Source: Marinosulfonomonas sp.
GTDB lineage: Bacteria > Pseudomonadota > Alphaproteobacteria > Rhodobacterales > Rhodobacteraceae
Length of the DNA stretch: 8,737 bases
NCBI GenBank assembly: GCA_015494385.1
Contig: WGBJ01000289.1
Coordinates: forward strand, 1-8,737
Direction: 5' to 3'
The first letter of the stretch is position 1, and each line of letters starts with the position of its first letter. The position numbers and the translations under genes are program-made. Below the pieces are notes generated by a model. The model was not told the DNA's origin and ran no database searches. It saw nothing but the letters and a program-made list of their open reading frames with translations. Shown one piece after another: positions 6,936 to 8,737 of this stretch.

Positions 6936-8737
6936 ACAGATCGCGGCGGAAAACGTGGCTGCGGGCGGTGGCCAGTTTGTCCCAGCCGGGCCGATGGTTC
7001 AGCGTTGTTTTCTTGATGTTGCAAAGCACAGTGTTATAGGCAAAGGCGCCTGCGGGTGATGGATCATCCTTGGTCAGGAAATCGGGGTTGCCGGATCGGT
7101 CCACGCCATCCTTGTCCAGATCCATCCACGCCCCTTCGTGCAGCACGACCACACCGGGCATACAGCGTTCGGTGACATAGACCGGCACGACCACCTTGCC
7201 CCGATCATTCCAGCATTCGACGATATCGCCCATCTGGATGCCCATTTTTGCCGCATCCGAGGCATTCATCGTTACCTCCTGGCTGAATGTTTCACGCAGC
7301 CACGGGATATTGTTGAAAATCGAGTGCGTGCGCCAGCGCGGGTGCGGGCTGATCATATGGAACGGGAACTTTTCCGTTAACGGGTGGTTCAGGCTTTCCC
7401 ATGGTTCGATCCATTTCGGGATGGCCGGAATGTAGTAGCCGTAGGATGTTTTGGTCCAGTCGGTGATCTGCGCCAGTTGTCCCGAGAAAATCTCGATCTT
7501 GCCCGAGGCCGTCTGGAAGGGTTTGCCCTGTTCAATCTGTTCCTTGAACGCGACGTGTGGTTCGTCAAAGACGAATTTGTAAACGCCGCGTTTCTTGAAC
7601 TCTTCCCAGGTCCATTCCACGCCCTGATGGTGTTGAACCTTGCCCCACCAGTCGATCAGATAGGCCTCGTCCACTGCATCCGGATTGTTGAAATAATCGC
7701 GGTTTGCCTTGGGGTTGTAGGCGGGACCAAAGCCCAGACGATAGGCCAGTTCGGTGAACACCTGAAAATCCGATTTGCTTTCACCCATCGGGTTGATCAC
7801 TTTTGGACGGTGTATGTAGTAATGCCCTTTGTACCACGGCAAGGCCACATCGTGACGTTCAAAGTGGGTGGCAATCGGCAGCAGGTAATCGGCCCAGATG
7901 CCGGTCGGGGTGATGGTGCTGTCCATACAGACCAGCAGGCTTTCGCCTTCGCCGTATGAATTCAGCTTGTCAATCGCCTCGATTTCCTTGTTGATGTTGG
8001 TCAGCTGGTTGAACCAGTCCGACCCCTGCCAGAAAATCCCGCGGATGTTGGGGATTTGGCCATCGGTATTGTCGCCGCGCGGCCACAGCCCCAGTTCCTC
8101 GCGCTTCACATTGGGATAGTTGATCACACAATGCGCCCAGCGGTCCGATTTGATCGAGGCAAACCAGACATTGGCAAACTGGTCGTAGGGATAGGCCACG
8201 CCCTGCGCATGCCAGCCCTTGCCAACCCCTTCGGCGCAGCCGCCCAGCTTGCCGACATTGCCGGTCATCGCCTGAAGCGCATTGGCCATGCGGGCGTATT
8301 GTTCGCCGTAAGCGTTGCGCCCCGGTGACCAGCTTGCCTTTAGTGCCGCCGGTTTGGTGGTGGCATACATATCGGCCAGCTTGATGATATCCTCGGCGGA
8401 AACTCCGCAGATGTCGGCCGCCCATTCCGGTGTTTTGGGAATGCCGTCGCTGACGCCCATGATGTAGTCTTTGAAGTTCTCCTGCCCCTTGGCCCAGTCG
8501 GGCATCGTGCCTTCGTCCATGCCTTGAACGAATTTGTCGATGAACTCCTGATCCTGCAGGTTGTTGGCGAATATGTAATGCGCCAGCCCCGCCATCATCG
8601 CGGCATCGGTGTTGGGGCGGATCGGGATCCACCATGCGTCATAGGCAGAAGCGCTGTCGGTATATTGCGGATCAATCACCACGAATTTGCAGCCGCGCTG
8701 TTTGGCCTTGCGCATGTAATAGAACGTGTTGCCGCCG
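6934..8737 (-). CDS. dmsA: DmsA-like molybdopterin oxidoreductase catalytic subunit (5' end beyond window)
   Basis: Catalytic bis-MGD subunit of a DMSO reductase-family enzyme, cut by the right edge. About 600 residues are visible; the frame is open to the edge (GGNTFYYMRKAKQRG), so the internal ATG at 8715 is not the start. Visible parts, numbered from that ATG: a pterin-binding stretch VVIDPQYTDSASAYD (12-26) and PIRPNTDAAMMAGLAHYIF (31-49), the large central domain, and the C-terminal molybdopterin-binding domain from about 458 (HPRWRTHSIFNNIPWLRE, then MGDIVECWNDRGKV). The closing HEGAWMDLDKDG...GNPDFLT block resembles the DmsA/TorA/BisC end of the family. The Tat leader, the N-terminal [4Fe-4S] motif and the molybdenum-ligand residue lie outside, so substrate and location are inferred: most likely an exported S- or N-oxide reductase working with the DmsB-like subunit. 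Other substrates remain possible. Confidence 0.88.
   Translation of the reverse strand, partial: GGNTFYYMRKAKQRGCKFVVIDPQYTDSASAYDAWWIPIRPNTDAAMMAGLAHYIFANNLQDQEFIDKFVQGMDEGTMPDWAKGQENFKDYIMGVSDGIPKTPEWAADICGVSAEDIIKLADMYATTKPAALKASWSPGRNAYGEQYARMANALQAMTGNVGKLGGCAEGVGKGWHAQGVAYPYDQFANVWFASIKSDRWAHCVINYPNVKREELGLWPRGDNTDGQIPNIRGIFWQGSDWFNQLTNINKEIEAIDKLNSYGEGESLLVCMDSTITPTGIWADYLLPIATHFERHDVALPWYKGHYYIHRPKVINPMGESKSDFQVFTELAYRLGFGPAYNPKANRDYFNNPDAVDEAYLIDWWGKVQHHQGVEWTWEEFKKRGVYKFVFDEPHVAFKEQIEQGKPFQTASGKIEIFSGQLAQITDWTKTSYGYYIPAIPKWIEPWESLNHPLTEKFPFHMISPHPRWRTHSIFNNIPWLRETFSQEVTMNASDAAKMGIQMGDIVECWNDRGKVVVPVYVTERCMPGVVVLHEGAWMDLDKDGVDRSGNPDFLTKDDPSPAGAFAYNTVLCNIKKTTLNHRPGWDKLATARSHVFRRDL

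Noticed and set aside
6040..7059. Long open frame on the + strand opposite the TorD-like and dmsB-like genes
   Set aside because: Antisense shadow of genes with complete cysteine and chaperone motifs; no domain or ribosome binding site of its own was recognised.
1..8737. CRISPR arrays, tRNA or rRNA genes, insertion sequences
   Set aside because: No direct repeat arrays, cloverleaf sequences, transposase-like frames or terminal inverted repeats were seen; the window is almost entirely filled by the seven genes.

Overview
The window reads as a gene block from a Gram-negative alphaproteobacterium, most likely of the Rhodobacterales/Roseobacter type. That placement is an inference from the moderately high GC content, the codon choice and the gene content; no rRNA or other taxonomic marker is present. 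Nearly every base is coding. The only true intergenic stretch between genes is the 47-base gap that holds a terminator.

The left end carries one gene on the + strand, a stand-alone tryptophan synthase beta-chain paralogue (31-1233) with no trpA beside it inside the window. It converges on a long minus-strand operon, and a rho-independent hairpin (1253-1280) separates the two.

The rest is one tightly packed minus-strand operon, read right to left: a DmsA-like molybdopterin oxidoreductase catalytic subunit (5' end cut off by the window edge), a DmsB-like subunit with four [4Fe-4S] sites, a TorD/DmsD-family chaperone, a composite polyferredoxin, a membrane sensor histidine kinase, and an NtrC-like response regulator. 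Junctions are overlaps or gaps of at most 12 bases, so translational coupling is likely. No DmsC-type membrane anchor follows dmsB; if there is one it lies outside the window.

Functionally this looks like a respiratory molybdoenzyme (an S- or N-oxide reductase, or a relative with another substrate) with its own assembly chaperone, an extra electron carrier, and a dedicated two-component system. The regulatory pair is the unusual part. The kinase has a CxxCH c-type haem motif in its predicted periplasmic domain and a cysteine-rich cytoplasmic PAS domain, suggesting redox or haem-based sensing. The response regulator is built like a sigma-54 activator, but it lacks the GAFTGA loop, has an altered Walker B and has lost its arginine-finger residues, so it probably acts without sigma-54 remodelling.
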